Assembly: GCA_000431015.1 (NCBI GenBank)
Contig: HF985996.1
Coordinates: 1 to 45,447 of the forward strand
DNA: 45,447 nucleotides
Reading direction: 5' to 3'
Source: Alistipes sp. CAG:514
GTDB lineage: Bacteria > Bacteroidota > Bacteroidia > Bacteroidales > UBA932
Shown here: positions 26,203 to 34,961 of the stretch, piece after piece
Numbering within the stretch: the stretch's first letter is position 1
Layout: each line of letters opens with the position of its first letter
Notes under the pieces: generated by a model
The model's input: only the letters and a program-made list of their open reading frames with translations
Told to the model about the DNA's origin: nothing
The model's database searches: none
Program-made: the position numbers and the translations under genes

Positions 26203-26928
26203 ATGAACGATAACAAGAACATACCGACTCATGTGTCCATCATCATGGACGGCAACGGCAGATGGGCCGGATTGCATGGGAAGGAGAGGGTGGCAGGCCA
26301 TTTCGAGGGCGTGGAGAGTGTCCGGGTCTGCGTCGAGACCGCAGTCGAGGTCGGAGTGAGGTACCTTTCCGTCTTCGCGTTCTCCGAAGAGAACTGGGGA
26401 CGGCCTGAAGGCGAGGTACGGACGCTCATGGAGCTTATGATGAGGTCGATGGTCAACGAGATCTCCTCTCTGGCCGCCCAGGGGGTGTCCTTTAAGGTCA
26501 TAGGTAACATTTCCCGCCTGGGGTCCGAGCTTCAGGAGGCGATCAGGCAGTCCGAGGCCAGGACCGCGCCGGCTCCGGGCAAGGAACCCGCACTGACTCT
26601 CATAGTCTTCATGAGCTATAGCGGCAAATGGGACATCCTGCAGGCCGCGAAGCGGATGGCGGAAGACTTTTCCGGCAACTTAGCTGCGCTGGAATCTCTT
26701 GACATCAAGGACTTTGACCCTTATCTTGCGACCGCAGGGATTCCTGATCCTGATCTCATTATCCGTACATCGGGGGAGAAACGCCTCAGCAACTACCTTC
26801 TGTGGCAGGCGGCCTATTCCGAATTTGTCTTTGTGGACACCCTGTGGCCTGATTTCAGGCGTGAGGAGTTCCTTGCGGCTCTGGAAGAATATTCCCATAG
26901 GAACCGTAGGTATGGAAAAGTTAAATAA
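26203..26928 (+). CDS. uppS: Isoprenyl transferase (undecaprenyl diphosphate synthase)
   Basis: UppS makes undecaprenyl diphosphate, the carrier for peptidoglycan and O-antigen units. The 241-residue protein carries HVSIIMDGNGRWAG (catalytic Asp), FAFSEENWGRP, FMSYSGKWDI, PDLIIRTSGEKRLSNYLLWQ and VFVDTLWPDF in the family order. The SY in the FMSYSGKWDI motif corresponds to the common NYGGR-like segment and is somewhat divergent. The ATG at 26203 is preferred to an in-frame TTG six bases earlier. Confidence 0.95.
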   Translation: MNDNKNIPTHVSIIMDGNGRWAGLHGKERVAGHFEGVESVRVCVETAVEVGVRYLSVFAFSEENWGRPEGEVRTLMELMMRSMVNEISSLAAQGVSFKVIGNISRLGSELQEAIRQSEARTAPAPGKEPALTLIVFMSYSGKWDILQAAKRMAEDFSGNLAALESLDIKDFDPYLATAGIPDPDLIIRTSGEKRLSNYLLWQAAYSEFVFVDTLWPDFRREEFLAALEEYSHRNRRYGKVK

Positions 26929-26934
26929 CTTGCG

Positions 26935-26942
26935 TATATTTG
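26935..26942 (+). promoter_or_regulatory. -7 box of bamA
   Basis: TATATTTG, exact match, immediately after the uppS stop. Transcription start would fall near 26948, so bamA can be transcribed independently of nadK-uppS. Confidence 0.6.
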
Positions 26943-26969
26943 TAGCTTGATTAAATGAAATCTGATTCG

Positions 26970-29570
26970 ATGAAAGTATATCGCTTTTTTTGCCTTCTCG
27001 CTTTGTCCGTCGCCGCGGTGCCGGTTTTCGGACAGGAAGCGGGGAAATCTGTTGAGTCTGTAGAGGTCGATTTCGACCATCCGAAGACTTACTATGTCGG
27101 AGGCATCACCGTGGAGGGGAACCATCAGTTCTCCAGCCAGCAGATCATCTCCCTGACCGGATTGCAGAAGGGCATGCGTGTGACTGTCCCGAGCGATGAC
27201 ATTTCGTCGATAGTCTCCAGGCTGTGGATGCAGAGGTATTTCGAGGATGTCGGTCTTGAGATCGATCATCTGAGCGAGAACAAGGACTCGGCGTATTTCA
27301 AGATACGGATCCAGGAGCGCCCAAGGGTGTCCTCGTGGCTGTTCTCCGGCGTGAGGAAGGGCGAGCAGAAGGATCTGAATGAGAGGCTGAACCTCCGCAG
27401 GGGAGGGGAGTTCTCCGAATATGTCGCAAAGACCTCCACGGACATCATCAAGCGCTACTACGCCGACAAGGGCTTTCTCAACTGCAAGGTGGATGTCCAG
27501 ACAAGGAAGGACTCGATCATCAGGAACGCCATCAAGGTGAATTTCGCGGTTGACCGCGGATCCAAGGTGAAGATCAAGGACATCCATTTCATAGGCACGG
27601 AAGGGTTTACCGACTACAAGCTCTCCCGCTCGATGAAGAAGACCAAGGCGAAGAAATGGTATAACTTCTTCAACTCCAAGAAATTCAATCAGAAGGAATA
27701 TCCTAATGACAAGATCGGCCTGATCAGCAAGCTGAACGAGGCCGGCTACCGTGACGCCAGGATCCTGAAGGACTCCATCTATTATGTGACACCTGACAGG
27801 CTCGGCATCGATTTCAAGATCGACCAGGGCAAGAAATACTATTTCAGGAACATAACCTGGACGGGTAATTCCGTCTACTCCACCGACCAGCTCAATGAGA
27901 TCCTCAAGATCCGCAAGGGCGAGCCTTATGACGTGGTCACCATGCAGAAGAGGCTTAACGGAGGCGGAAAGCAGGGAGACCAGGATGTCTCCAAGGTCTA
28001 CCGTGACAACGGCTATCTCTTCTTCTCCGTCACGCCTGTGGAACTGAACATCCAGGGGGATTCCGTGGATGTGGAGATGAGGATCTCGGAAGGAAAGCAG
28101 GCCACGCTCAACAACATCATCATCAACGGCAACACCCTGACCAACGAGAGGGTTGTCCGCAGGCAGGTCGCCACCAGGCCTGGCTATCTTTTCAGCCAGA
28201 CGGACTTCGAGCGCTCCATCAGGGAGATCGCATCGTTGGGACAGTTTGATCCGGAGGCCATCGCGGATGCTTCGAAAGGATATTCAATCATCCCTAACCA
28301 GTTGAACAACACGGTGGATCTTGTCTACAACGTGACGGAGAAGCCTTCCAGCCAGCTGGAACTTTCCGGAGGTTGGGGAGCCAACACATTCGTGGCCACT
28401 GTCGGTGTGAACTTCAACAACTTCTCCACCAAGCGTCTCTTTGACAAGAACGCCTGGAGGCCGGTTCCTCTCGGCGACGCGCAGAACCTGTCCCTGCGTT
28501 TCCAGACCAACGGAACCTACTACACGTCCCTCGTGTTCGGATTCTCCGAGCCTTGGCTCTTCGGAAAGAAACCGACCTCGCTGAATCTCCAGGCCTACTA
28601 CACGAGGCAGACCGACTCCTATCTGGCCATCGGACTCCTCTCCAATGACAAGGTCATGCAGGTGTACGGCTTCTCCGCCGGCATCGGCACCCGGCTCAAG
28701 TGGCCTGACAACTACTTCGTGCTGTATAACGGCCTCAACTGGCAGATCTATGACCTGAAGAACTGGATCAGCGGCTACTTCATGTTCAATGACGGAAGAT
28801 CCCACAACCTGAGCTACACCGTCAGCCTGAGCAGGAACTCCACCGACCAGATGATCTATCCTCGTATGGGATCCAACTTCAGCGCCAGCCTTCAGCTGAC
28901 ACCGCCATATTCATTGTTCAGAAAGAAGGATCTCGGCAACCTTGACGCCGGCGGCAATCCTGTCAGGGTGTCGAGCTACAAGGACATCAACTACGACAAA
29001 TGGGCCTCGGCCGACCGTTACAAGTGGATCGAGTACCACAAGTGGAAGGTCAGCGGCGAACTCTACACCAAGGTCATCGGTGACTTCGTGATCATGACAC
29101 GCGCGCAGTTCGGCTACCTTGGCTACTACAACCGCAGATGGGGTTACTCTCCGTTCGAGGGCTTCAGAGTCGGCGGAGACGGCATGTCGGGCTACGACAC
29201 CTACGGAGCCGATGTCATCGCCCTCCGTGGCTACGAGAACTACTCCCTTACTCCTTGGGACGTGACACCGTACAACTCCAACGGCTACTATGCCGGCAAT
29301 GTCTATGACAAGTTCACGATGGAGTTCCGTTACCCTGTCATCCTCCAGCCTCAGTCCACGATCTTCGTGCTGGGCTTCCTTGAGGGAGGTAACTGCTGGT
29401 CTGACATCAAGAAGTTCAATCCGTTCCAGATCAAGCGTTCGGCAGGTGTCGGCGTGAGGGTGTTCCTCCCGATGATCGGTCTGCTCGGTATCGACTGGGG
29501 CTACGGCTTCGACACTCCTGAAAAGAAGAACAGGAGCCAGTTCCACTTCCTGATAGGACAACAATTCTAA
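26970..29570 (+). CDS. bamA: Outer membrane protein assembly factor BamA
   Basis: BamA is the Omp85 barrel that inserts outer-membrane proteins. The start at 26970 gives the signal peptide MKVYRFFCLLALSVAAVPVFG; an in-frame ATG at 26955 is possible but would leave a very short leader after the promoter box. POTRA domains follow (visible openings include YYVGGITVEGNHQFSSQQII, VKIKDIHFIGTEGF, YYFRNITWTGNSVYSTDQL and ATLNNIIINGNTLTNERV), then a C-terminal barrel from about residue 450 that includes GFRVGGDGMSGYDTYGADVI and ends in Phe (HFLIGQQF), the barrel-recognition residue. At 866 residues it is normal for Bacteroidetes. skp lies 58 bp downstream. Confidence 0.96.
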   Translation: MKVYRFFCLLALSVAAVPVFGQEAGKSVESVEVDFDHPKTYYVGGITVEGNHQFSSQQIISLTGLQKGMRVTVPSDDISSIVSRLWMQRYFEDVGLEIDHLSENKDSAYFKIRIQERPRVSSWLFSGVRKGEQKDLNERLNLRRGGEFSEYVAKTSTDIIKRYYADKGFLNCKVDVQTRKDSIIRNAIKVNFAVDRGSKVKIKDIHFIGTEGFTDYKLSRSMKKTKAKKWYNFFNSKKFNQKEYPNDKIGLISKLNEAGYRDARILKDSIYYVTPDRLGIDFKIDQGKKYYFRNITWTGNSVYSTDQLNEILKIRKGEPYDVVTMQKRLNGGGKQGDQDVSKVYRDNGYLFFSVTPVELNIQGDSVDVEMRISEGKQATLNNIIINGNTLTNERVVRRQVATRPGYLFSQTDFERSIREIASLGQFDPEAIADASKGYSIIPNQLNNTVDLVYNVTEKPSSQLELSGGWGANTFVATVGVNFNNFSTKRLFDKNAWRPVPLGDAQNLSLRFQTNGTYYTSLVFGFSEPWLFGKKPTSLNLQAYYTRQTDSYLAIGLLSNDKVMQVYGFSAGIGTRLKWPDNYFVLYNGLNWQIYDLKNWISGYFMFNDGRSHNLSYTVSLSRNSTDQMIYPRMGSNFSASLQLTPPYSLFRKKDLGNLDAGGNPVRVSSYKDINYDKWASADRYKWIEYHKWKVSGELYTKVIGDFVIMTRAQFGYLGYYNRRWGYSPFEGFRVGGDGMSGYDTYGADVIALRGYENYSLTPWDVTPYNSNGYYAGNVYDKFTMEFRYPVILQPQSTIFVLGFLEGGNCWSDIKKFNPFQIKRSAGVGVRVFLPMIGLLGIDWGYGFDTPEKKNRSQFHFLIGQQF

Positions 29571-29580
29571 ATAATATTCT

Positions 29581-29588
29581 TACATTTG
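29581..29588 (+). promoter_or_regulatory. -7 box of skp
   Basis: TACATTTG, exact match to TAnnTTTG, 40 bp before the start codon in the bamA-skp gap. Confidence 0.55.
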
Positions 29589-29628
29589 CACCGGAATAGT
29601 ACACGAAAACTGATAAAATTCTATAAAA

Positions 29629-30189
29629 ATGAAAAAGATTCTTTTGATCGCCGCTATGGCATTGTTTACTCTGACAGCTTCGGCACAGGCGAAGTTCGCC
29701 TATGTTGACTTCAATGAACTGGTGATGCTCGCCCCTGAGGCTGACGCTGCCAGATCACAGATGCAGGCTGCTCAGAAAGAGGCTCAGGAAACCCTTCAGA
29801 GTATGATGGAAGAGGCTCAGACCAAGTATAACGAGTACCAGCAGAAGCAGTCCACATGGACTCCAGCCATCAAGTCCAGCAAGGAAAAGGAACTCGGTGA
29901 GATCCAGAACAGGATTCAGGAATTCCAGCAGTCCATCCAGGCTGAGCTCCAGCAGCAGCAACAGCAGCTTATGGATCCTATCTACAAGAAGGCCCAGGAG
30001 GCTGTGGAGAAACTCGCTAAGGCGGGCGGCTACCTGTTCGTCTTTGAGACATCACAGTACCTCTATGTAGACAAGGCTCAGTGCAAGGATCTTACTCCTG
30101 AGGCAAGAAAGGCGATGAACATTCCTGAGGGCAGGACTCTTGAGGATCTCCAGAAAGAGCTTCAGACCCAGCAGGCGCAGCAGCAGTAG
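29629..30189 (+). CDS. skp: Periplasmic chaperone OmpH/Skp
   Basis: Skp holds unfolded outer-membrane proteins in the periplasm on their way to BamA, whose gene is just upstream. The 186-residue protein begins MKKILLIAAMALFTLTASAQ, a cleavable signal. KFAYVDFNELVMLAPEADAA opens the OmpH domain, residues about 45-125 form the coiled-coil arms (Gln-rich), and the tail is low-complexity Gln (TQQAQQQ). A terminator follows. It is a separate paralog of the membrane-anchored OmpH-like protein at 23797. Confidence 0.93.
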   Translation: MKKILLIAAMALFTLTASAQAKFAYVDFNELVMLAPEADAARSQMQAAQKEAQETLQSMMEEAQTKYNEYQQKQSTWTPAIKSSKEKELGEIQNRIQEFQQSIQAELQQQQQQLMDPIYKKAQEAVEKLAKAGGYLFVFETSQYLYVDKAQCKDLTPEARKAMNIPEGRTLEDLQKELQTQQAQQQ

Positions 30190-30211
30190 TAGTCTGATAG
30201 TCAATAAATGA

Positions 30212-30240
30212 GGGTCGGCAATAACTGCTGGCCCTTTTTT
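30212..30240 (+). terminator. Terminator after skp
   Basis: GGGTCGGCA pairs with TGCTGGCCC (nine pairs including two G-U) around a 5-nt loop, followed by six T residues. Confidence 0.75.
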
Positions 30241-30409
30241 CACCCCCAGTCGCTTCGCGACAGCCCCAGTGGGGCATTGGGGACCGTATTCCCCAAACCC
30301 CTTGCGTCGCTTCGCACTGCGTGCGCTTTTCATTCACCCCCAGTCGCTTCGCGACAGCCCCGGTGGGTCATTGGGGACCGTATTCCCCAAACCCCTTGCG
30401 TCGCTTCGC
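30241..30409. repeat. Two tandem copies of a 94-bp GC-rich intergenic repeat
   Basis: Copies begin at 30241 and 30335. Their first 75 bp are identical except for two positions. Each copy contains several short palindromes: GTCGC-TTC-GCGAC, CCCC-AGT-GGGG (weakened in copy two to CCCC-GGT-GGGT), GGGG...CCCC around ACCGTATT, and GCGTCGCTTCGC. Composition is strongly GC-rich between two AT-rich flanks. No reading frame is plausible. It looks like a dispersed REP/MITE-type element duplicated in place, between the skp terminator and korA. Confidence 0.85.
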
Positions 30410-30576
30410 TCCGAGGTGACGTGTTTTTTTGTGGAGTGTTATTTATGTTTTTATGACTTTGTGTGTGGCTGTTTGTGGTGTTAATATCTTTTTTAGGGGA
30501 AAAGGTTGGTTATTCTGCTTTTTATGCTTTAATTTGTAACATATTTTTAGATAACACTAATATTCTTAAAATAGAA
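30410..30576. other. C-poor, T/G-rich leader upstream of korA
   Basis: The stretch between the repeat and the korA start is AT-rich and markedly poor in C on the plus strand (six C in about 115 bases from 30422). It must contain the korA promoter; TTAATTTG near 30530 and TATTTTTA near 30541 are each one base off TAnnTTTG. No gene is seen. Confidence 0.4.
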
Positions 30577-32409
30577 ATGCAACATAAGGTTATTGATGCT
30601 AAGGATGTTGTAATCAGGTTCGCCGGTGATTCCGGAGACGGCATGCAGCTAACGGGAACATTGTTCGCGAACCTTTCGGCAGTCTATGGTAACGGCCTTT
30701 CAACATTTCCGGACTATCCGGCTGAGATCAGAGCCCCTAAGGGGACGGTCGCCGGTGTCTCCGGATTCCAAGTTCACATCGGCAGTCACAAGGTGAACAC
30801 CCCGGGTGATTTCTGTGACATGCTTGTAGCCATGAATCCGGCGGCTCTCAAAGCGAATGCGAAATGGCTTAAGAGAAACGCCACTGTGCTCGTCAACGAG
30901 GATGCCTTCGATGACTTCGGCCTGAAGAAGGCCGGCTTCACGGGCAATCCTTTCGAAGAGCTTCGCATCGAGGACAGGAACATCATCATCGCCCCTATCA
31001 CAAAGCTGACAGAGGAAAGCCTCAAGGACAGCGGGCTTGACATGGTCTCCATCCACAAATGTAGGAATATGTTCACCCTCGGAATGGCCTGCTTTATCTA
31101 CAGCCGTCCGCTGGACTATGTCTATACCTATCTTGAGGGACGCTTCGCCAAGAAGCATCCTGAGATGATCGAGCCGAACCGCAAGGTGGTGAATGACGGC
31201 TACAACTATGCCGCGAACATCCAGGCGGTCGCCGACACCTACACCGTCGTCCCGGACATTCAGGAAAAAGGAATATACAGGAATATAACCGGTAACCAGG
31301 CTTTGGCCTGGGGTCTCATCGCCGCTTCGGAGAAATCCGGCCGGCCTCTTTTCTGCGGCTCCTATCCGATCACGCCGGCGACGGCGATCCTTGAGGAACT
31401 CGCCATCCACAAGAACCTTGGTGTCAAGACTATGCAGACTGAGGACGAGATCGCGGGAATCTGCTGCGCCATCGGCGCGTCGTTTGCCGGTAACCTGGCC
31501 GTGACGACGACATCCGGCCCGGGTCTCTCGCTCAAGTCCGAGGCGCTTGGCCTCGCGGTGATGACCGAGCTTCCGCTCGTTGTTGTGGATGTGCAGCGTG
31601 GCGGCCCTTGCACCGGCCTTCCTACCAAGACCGAGCAGGCTGACCTCAACGAGGCTCTTTACGGACGCAACGGCGAAAGCCCTATGGTCGTGATGGCCTC
31701 ACACTCGCCGGCGCATTGCTTTGACGCGGCGTTCACGGCGGCCAAGATCGCTATGGAGCACATGACACCTGTCCTGCTCCTTTCGGAAGGTTTCCTCGGC
31801 AACGGTTCGGAGCCGTGGAAGATCCCTTCCATGAGTGAATATCCTGACATCAAGCCTCGCCTCGCCGTTGCGGACGGAGGTAGGTTCCATCCGTTCGAGA
31901 GGGATGCCGAGACCCTTGCCAGAAAATGGGCTCCGGCCGGAACTCCAGGCCTTGAGCATCGTGTGGGCGGTCTTGAGAAGACACACAGCGGAGTACTTTC
32001 CACAAATGCCGCCAATCATGAGCTGATGGTAAAGGAGCGTGCGGAGAAAGTCGCCCGTGTGGCCGCTGACATCCCGGATCTTGTCATCGACGGTCCGGAG
32101 AGCGGTGATGTCCTGCTGGTGGGATGGGGTGGCACTTACGGACATATTCTTTCGGCCACGGAGGAACTCTGCGCCGCCGGTAAGACTGTAAGCCGTGTGC
32201 ATTTCGATTTCATCGATCCGCTGCCTAAGAACACGGAGAAGGTACTGTCTGGTTTCCGTAAGATAATCGTCTGCGAGCTTAATCTCGGACAGTTCGCCGG
32301 GTACCTCAAGACCCTGTTCCCGCAGTTCAACTATCTGAGCTGCAATAAAGTCCAGGGACAGACTTTCCTTGTGAAGGAGATTGTTGACGCCGCTTTAAGC
32401 GAATTATAG
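30577..32409 (+). CDS. korA: 2-oxoacid:ferredoxin oxidoreductase, alpha subunit (gamma-alpha fusion)
   Basis: With KorB it oxidatively decarboxylates a 2-oxoacid, most likely 2-oxoglutarate, to the acyl-CoA while reducing ferredoxin. The 610-residue subunit starts at 30577 (MQHKVIDAKDVVIRFAGDSG); an in-frame ATG at 30463 would add 38 residues from the AT-rich leader and is unlikely. The N-terminal gamma domain (about 10-190) has GDSGDGMQLTG and FPDYPAEIRAPKGT. The alpha domain (about 230-600) has GNQALAWGLIAA, SYPITPATAILEEL, TMQTEDEIAGI and TTSGPGLSLKSEALGLAV. Subunit type is clear; the 2-oxoglutarate preference is inferred from overall resemblance to KorA. korB begins 12 bp downstream. Confidence 0.92.
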   Translation: MQHKVIDAKDVVIRFAGDSGDGMQLTGTLFANLSAVYGNGLSTFPDYPAEIRAPKGTVAGVSGFQVHIGSHKVNTPGDFCDMLVAMNPAALKANAKWLKRNATVLVNEDAFDDFGLKKAGFTGNPFEELRIEDRNIIIAPITKLTEESLKDSGLDMVSIHKCRNMFTLGMACFIYSRPLDYVYTYLEGRFAKKHPEMIEPNRKVVNDGYNYAANIQAVADTYTVVPDIQEKGIYRNITGNQALAWGLIAASEKSGRPLFCGSYPITPATAILEELAIHKNLGVKTMQTEDEIAGICCAIGASFAGNLAVTTTSGPGLSLKSEALGLAVMTELPLVVVDVQRGGPCTGLPTKTEQADLNEALYGRNGESPMVVMASHSPAHCFDAAFTAAKIAMEHMTPVLLLSEGFLGNGSEPWKIPSMSEYPDIKPRLAVADGGRFHPFERDAETLARKWAPAGTPGLEHRVGGLEKTHSGVLSTNAANHELMVKERAEKVARVAADIPDLVIDGPESGDVLLVGWGGTYGHILSATEELCAAGKTVSRVHFDFIDPLPKNTEKVLSGFRKIIVCELNLGQFAGYLKTLFPQFNYLSCNKVQGQTFLVKEIVDAALSEL

Positions 32410-32421
32410 GAGGACAGCGCA

Positions 32422-33441
32422 ATGCCAAAATACACATTGAAGGATTTCAAGAGCGACCAGGAGATCAGATGGTGTCCGGGATGCGGGGACTATTCCGTGC
32501 TCGCGGCTCTGCAGAGGACTCTTCCATTGGTTTGTGAGGAGAAGGGAATAGATAAGGAAAAGATCGTGGTGGTCTCAGGTATCGGATGCTCGTCAAGGCT
32601 TCCGTACTACGTTGACACCTACGGATTCCATAGCATCCACGGACGTGCCACCGCCGTCGCCACCGGCATGAAGGTCGCCAATCCGGAGTTATGCATCTGG
32701 CAGGTCAGCGGCGACGGTGATGCCCTGGCCATCGGTGGAAATCATTTCATCCACGCCATCAGAAGGAACATCGACATCAACCTGATGCTTTTCAACAACA
32801 GGATCTACGGAATGACCAAGGGACAGTACTCGCCGACATCGAAGCTGGGCACTGTCACCAAGACCTCTCCTTACGGCACTGTCGAGCATCCGTTCAATCC
32901 GGGCAGCCTCGTGCTTGGAGCCAAGGGAACATTCTTTGCCCGGGGAATGGACACCGAGCTTGCGCTCAACCAGGAGATCATGCTTGCCGCCTCAAGGCAT
33001 AAGGGAACCTCTGTCATGGAGTTCCTGACGAACTGCGTCATCTTCAACAACGGATCCCACGCCGAGATCTCCGACAGGGAACACAAGGCGGACAGGACGC
33101 TGATCCTTCGCGACGGCGAGAAGATGATCTTCGGCAAGAACCGCGACAAGGGTATCGCCCTTGACGGTTGGAAGCTGAAGGTGGTCACCATCGGAGAGGA
33201 CGGTGTGACGGAGGACGACGTTCTCACGCACGACAGCCATTCCGACAACCTCGGCCTCCAGATGATGATCGCCGACATGAAGTGGCCGGAGTTCCCGGTG
33301 GCTCTTGGCGTGATCAGGGAGGTGTCCGACATCACCTACGACGAGGAGGTCGCCAAGCAGGTCGAGCAGGTGACATCCAAGGCGAGGATCCACAGCGTTG
33401 ACGAACTGCTTCACAGCGGCTCCACCTGGGAACTTGAATAG
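32422..33441 (+). CDS. korB: 2-oxoacid:ferredoxin oxidoreductase, beta subunit
   Basis: The 339-residue thiamine diphosphate-binding subunit. IRWCPGCGDYSVLAALQ carries the conserved CxxCGD segment, SGIGCSSRLPYYVDTYGFHSIHGRA the family motif, and GDGDALAIGGNHFIHAIRRNIDI followed by NNRIYGMTKGQ the ThDP-Mg site. MEFLTNCVIFN completes the core. Length is typical. A 39-bp AT-rich gap separates it from gdhA, so 2-oxoglutarate-using genes are grouped here. Confidence 0.94.
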   Translation: MPKYTLKDFKSDQEIRWCPGCGDYSVLAALQRTLPLVCEEKGIDKEKIVVVSGIGCSSRLPYYVDTYGFHSIHGRATAVATGMKVANPELCIWQVSGDGDALAIGGNHFIHAIRRNIDINLMLFNNRIYGMTKGQYSPTSKLGTVTKTSPYGTVEHPFNPGSLVLGAKGTFFARGMDTELALNQEIMLAASRHKGTSVMEFLTNCVIFNNGSHAEISDREHKADRTLILRDGEKMIFGKNRDKGIALDGWKLKVVTIGEDGVTEDDVLTHDSHSDNLGLQMMIADMKWPEFPVALGVIREVSDITYDEEVAKQVEQVTSKARIHSVDELLHSGSTWELE

Positions 33442-33480
33442 CAACACATTTTTTAACTTAATTAATAACACAGTCAAGTT

Positions 33481-34824
33481 ATGAAAACAACAGAAATCAT
33501 GGCCCGTCTCCAGGCCAAGTACCCTATTGAGAAAGAATATCTCCAGGCCGTACAGGAGGTTCTCGAATCAATCGAGGAAGTCTACAACCAGCATCCTGAG
33601 TTCGAGAAGGCTAAGATTGTCGAGAGACTCGTCGAGCCTGACAGGATCTTCACCTTCCGCGTGACCTGGATTGACGACAACGGCGAGGTTCAGACGAACA
33701 TCGGCTACCGCGTGCAGTTCAACAGCGCCATCGGACCTTACAAGGGAGGACTTCGCTTCCACAAGGCCGTGACCCCTTCAATGCTTAAGTTCCTCGGTTT
33801 CGAGCAGACATTCAAGAACGCCCTCACAACCCTTCCTATGGGTGGTGCGAAAGGTGGTTCGGACTTCGACCCGGTCGGCAAGTCAAACGCTGAGATCATG
33901 CGTTTCTGCCAGGCCTTCATGCTTGAGCTCTGGCGCTGCATCGGTCCTGACCAGGACATCCCTGCCGGTGACGTGGGTGTAGGCGGACGTGAGATCGGCT
34001 ACCTGAACGGAATGTACCAGAAACTCGCCCGTCAGTACCACACCGGAGTTCTCACCGGAAAGGGCGCTACCTGGGGAGGATCCATCCTTCGTCCTGAGGC
34101 CACCGGTTTCGGTGCCCTCTACTTCACACAGCACCTTCTCCACAAGGCGGGCAAGGACATCGCCGGCCAGAAGGTCTGCATCTCCGGCTTCGGTAACGTG
34201 GCTTGGGGCGCTGTGAAGAAGGCTACCCAGCTCGGTGCCAAGGTTGTCGCCATCTCCGGTCCTGACGGAGTATGCCATATTCCTGAGGGAATGACTCCTG
34301 AGATGAATGAATATATGCTTGACATGCGTGCCTCCAACAGGAATATGGTCGAGGATCTCGCCACCAAGTTCCCTGGAAAGGTTCAGTTCACAGCCGGCAA
34401 GAAGGCTTGGAGCATCCCTTGCGACATCGCCCTCCCTTGCGCGTTCCAGAACGAGCTCAGCGAGGACGATGCCAAGGAACTGAAGGCCAACGGTTGCTGG
34501 TGCTGCTGCGAGGTTTCCAATATGGGTTGCCAGCCGGGTGCCATCCACTTCTTCCAGAACAACGGAGTCCTCTTCGCTCCTGGCAAGGCTGTGAACGCCG
34601 GTGGAGTTGCCACCTCAGGCCTTGAGATGACCCAGAACGCGGCTCACCTCAGCTGGTCGGCTCAGGAGGTTGACGACAAGCTTCACTGGATCATGCAGAG
34701 CATCCACGAGCAGTGCGTCAAGTACGGCACACGCGCGGACGGCAGCATCGACTACGTGAAGGGCGCCAACATCGCCGGCTTCATGAAGGTGGCGCAGGCT
34801 ATGCTTGAGCAGGGAACCATCTAA
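33481..34824 (+). CDS. gdhA: Glutamate dehydrogenase (NADP-type, hexameric)
   Basis: GdhA interconverts 2-oxoglutarate plus ammonia and glutamate. The 447-residue protein belongs to the about 450-residue class. GPYKGGLRFHKAVTPSMLKFL and TLPMGGAKGGSDFDPVGKS hold substrate-binding and catalytic lysines, and PAGDVGVGGREIGYL, TGKGATWGGS and ISGFGNVAWGAV (nucleotide fold) follow. NADP preference is inferred from class, not from a decisive residue. It is followed by a strong terminator and probably shares a transcript with korAB, linking 2-oxoglutarate oxidation and ammonia assimilation. Confidence 0.95.
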   Translation: MKTTEIMARLQAKYPIEKEYLQAVQEVLESIEEVYNQHPEFEKAKIVERLVEPDRIFTFRVTWIDDNGEVQTNIGYRVQFNSAIGPYKGGLRFHKAVTPSMLKFLGFEQTFKNALTTLPMGGAKGGSDFDPVGKSNAEIMRFCQAFMLELWRCIGPDQDIPAGDVGVGGREIGYLNGMYQKLARQYHTGVLTGKGATWGGSILRPEATGFGALYFTQHLLHKAGKDIAGQKVCISGFGNVAWGAVKKATQLGAKVVAISGPDGVCHIPEGMTPEMNEYMLDMRASNRNMVEDLATKFPGKVQFTAGKKAWSIPCDIALPCAFQNELSEDDAKELKANGCWCCCEVSNMGCQPGAIHFFQNNGVLFAPGKAVNAGGVATSGLEMTQNAAHLSWSAQEVDDKLHWIMQSIHEQCVKYGTRADGSIDYVKGANIAGFMKVAQAMLEQGTI

Positions 34825-34848
34825 TCGAAGGTTTTTCTGACGAATATG

Positions 34849-34880
34849 AGCACATCAACGTCTGTTGATGTGCTTTTTTT
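34849..34880 (+). terminator. Terminator after gdhA
   Basis: A perfect 11-bp stem (34849-34859 with 34864-34874), tetraloop GTCT, and seven T residues form a textbook intrinsic terminator. Confidence 0.9.
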
Positions 34881-34893
34881 CATTTATATTCAT

Positions 34894-34901
34894 TAAATTT
34901 G
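34894..34901 (+). promoter_or_regulatory. -7 box of M49-like/transporter operon
   Basis: TAAATTTG, exact match, 61 bp before the next start codon and just after the gdhA terminator. Confidence 0.55.
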
Positions 34902-34961
34902 CAAGATATTTATAGGAATAGCACCGAAGAAGAAATAATTACTTAATAACACTTTTTTCAA

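Noticed and set aside
30208..30484. Small frames across the 94-bp repeats
   Set aside because: They repeat with the DNA unit, and their translations in different frames have no conserved pattern; they are by-products of the repeat.
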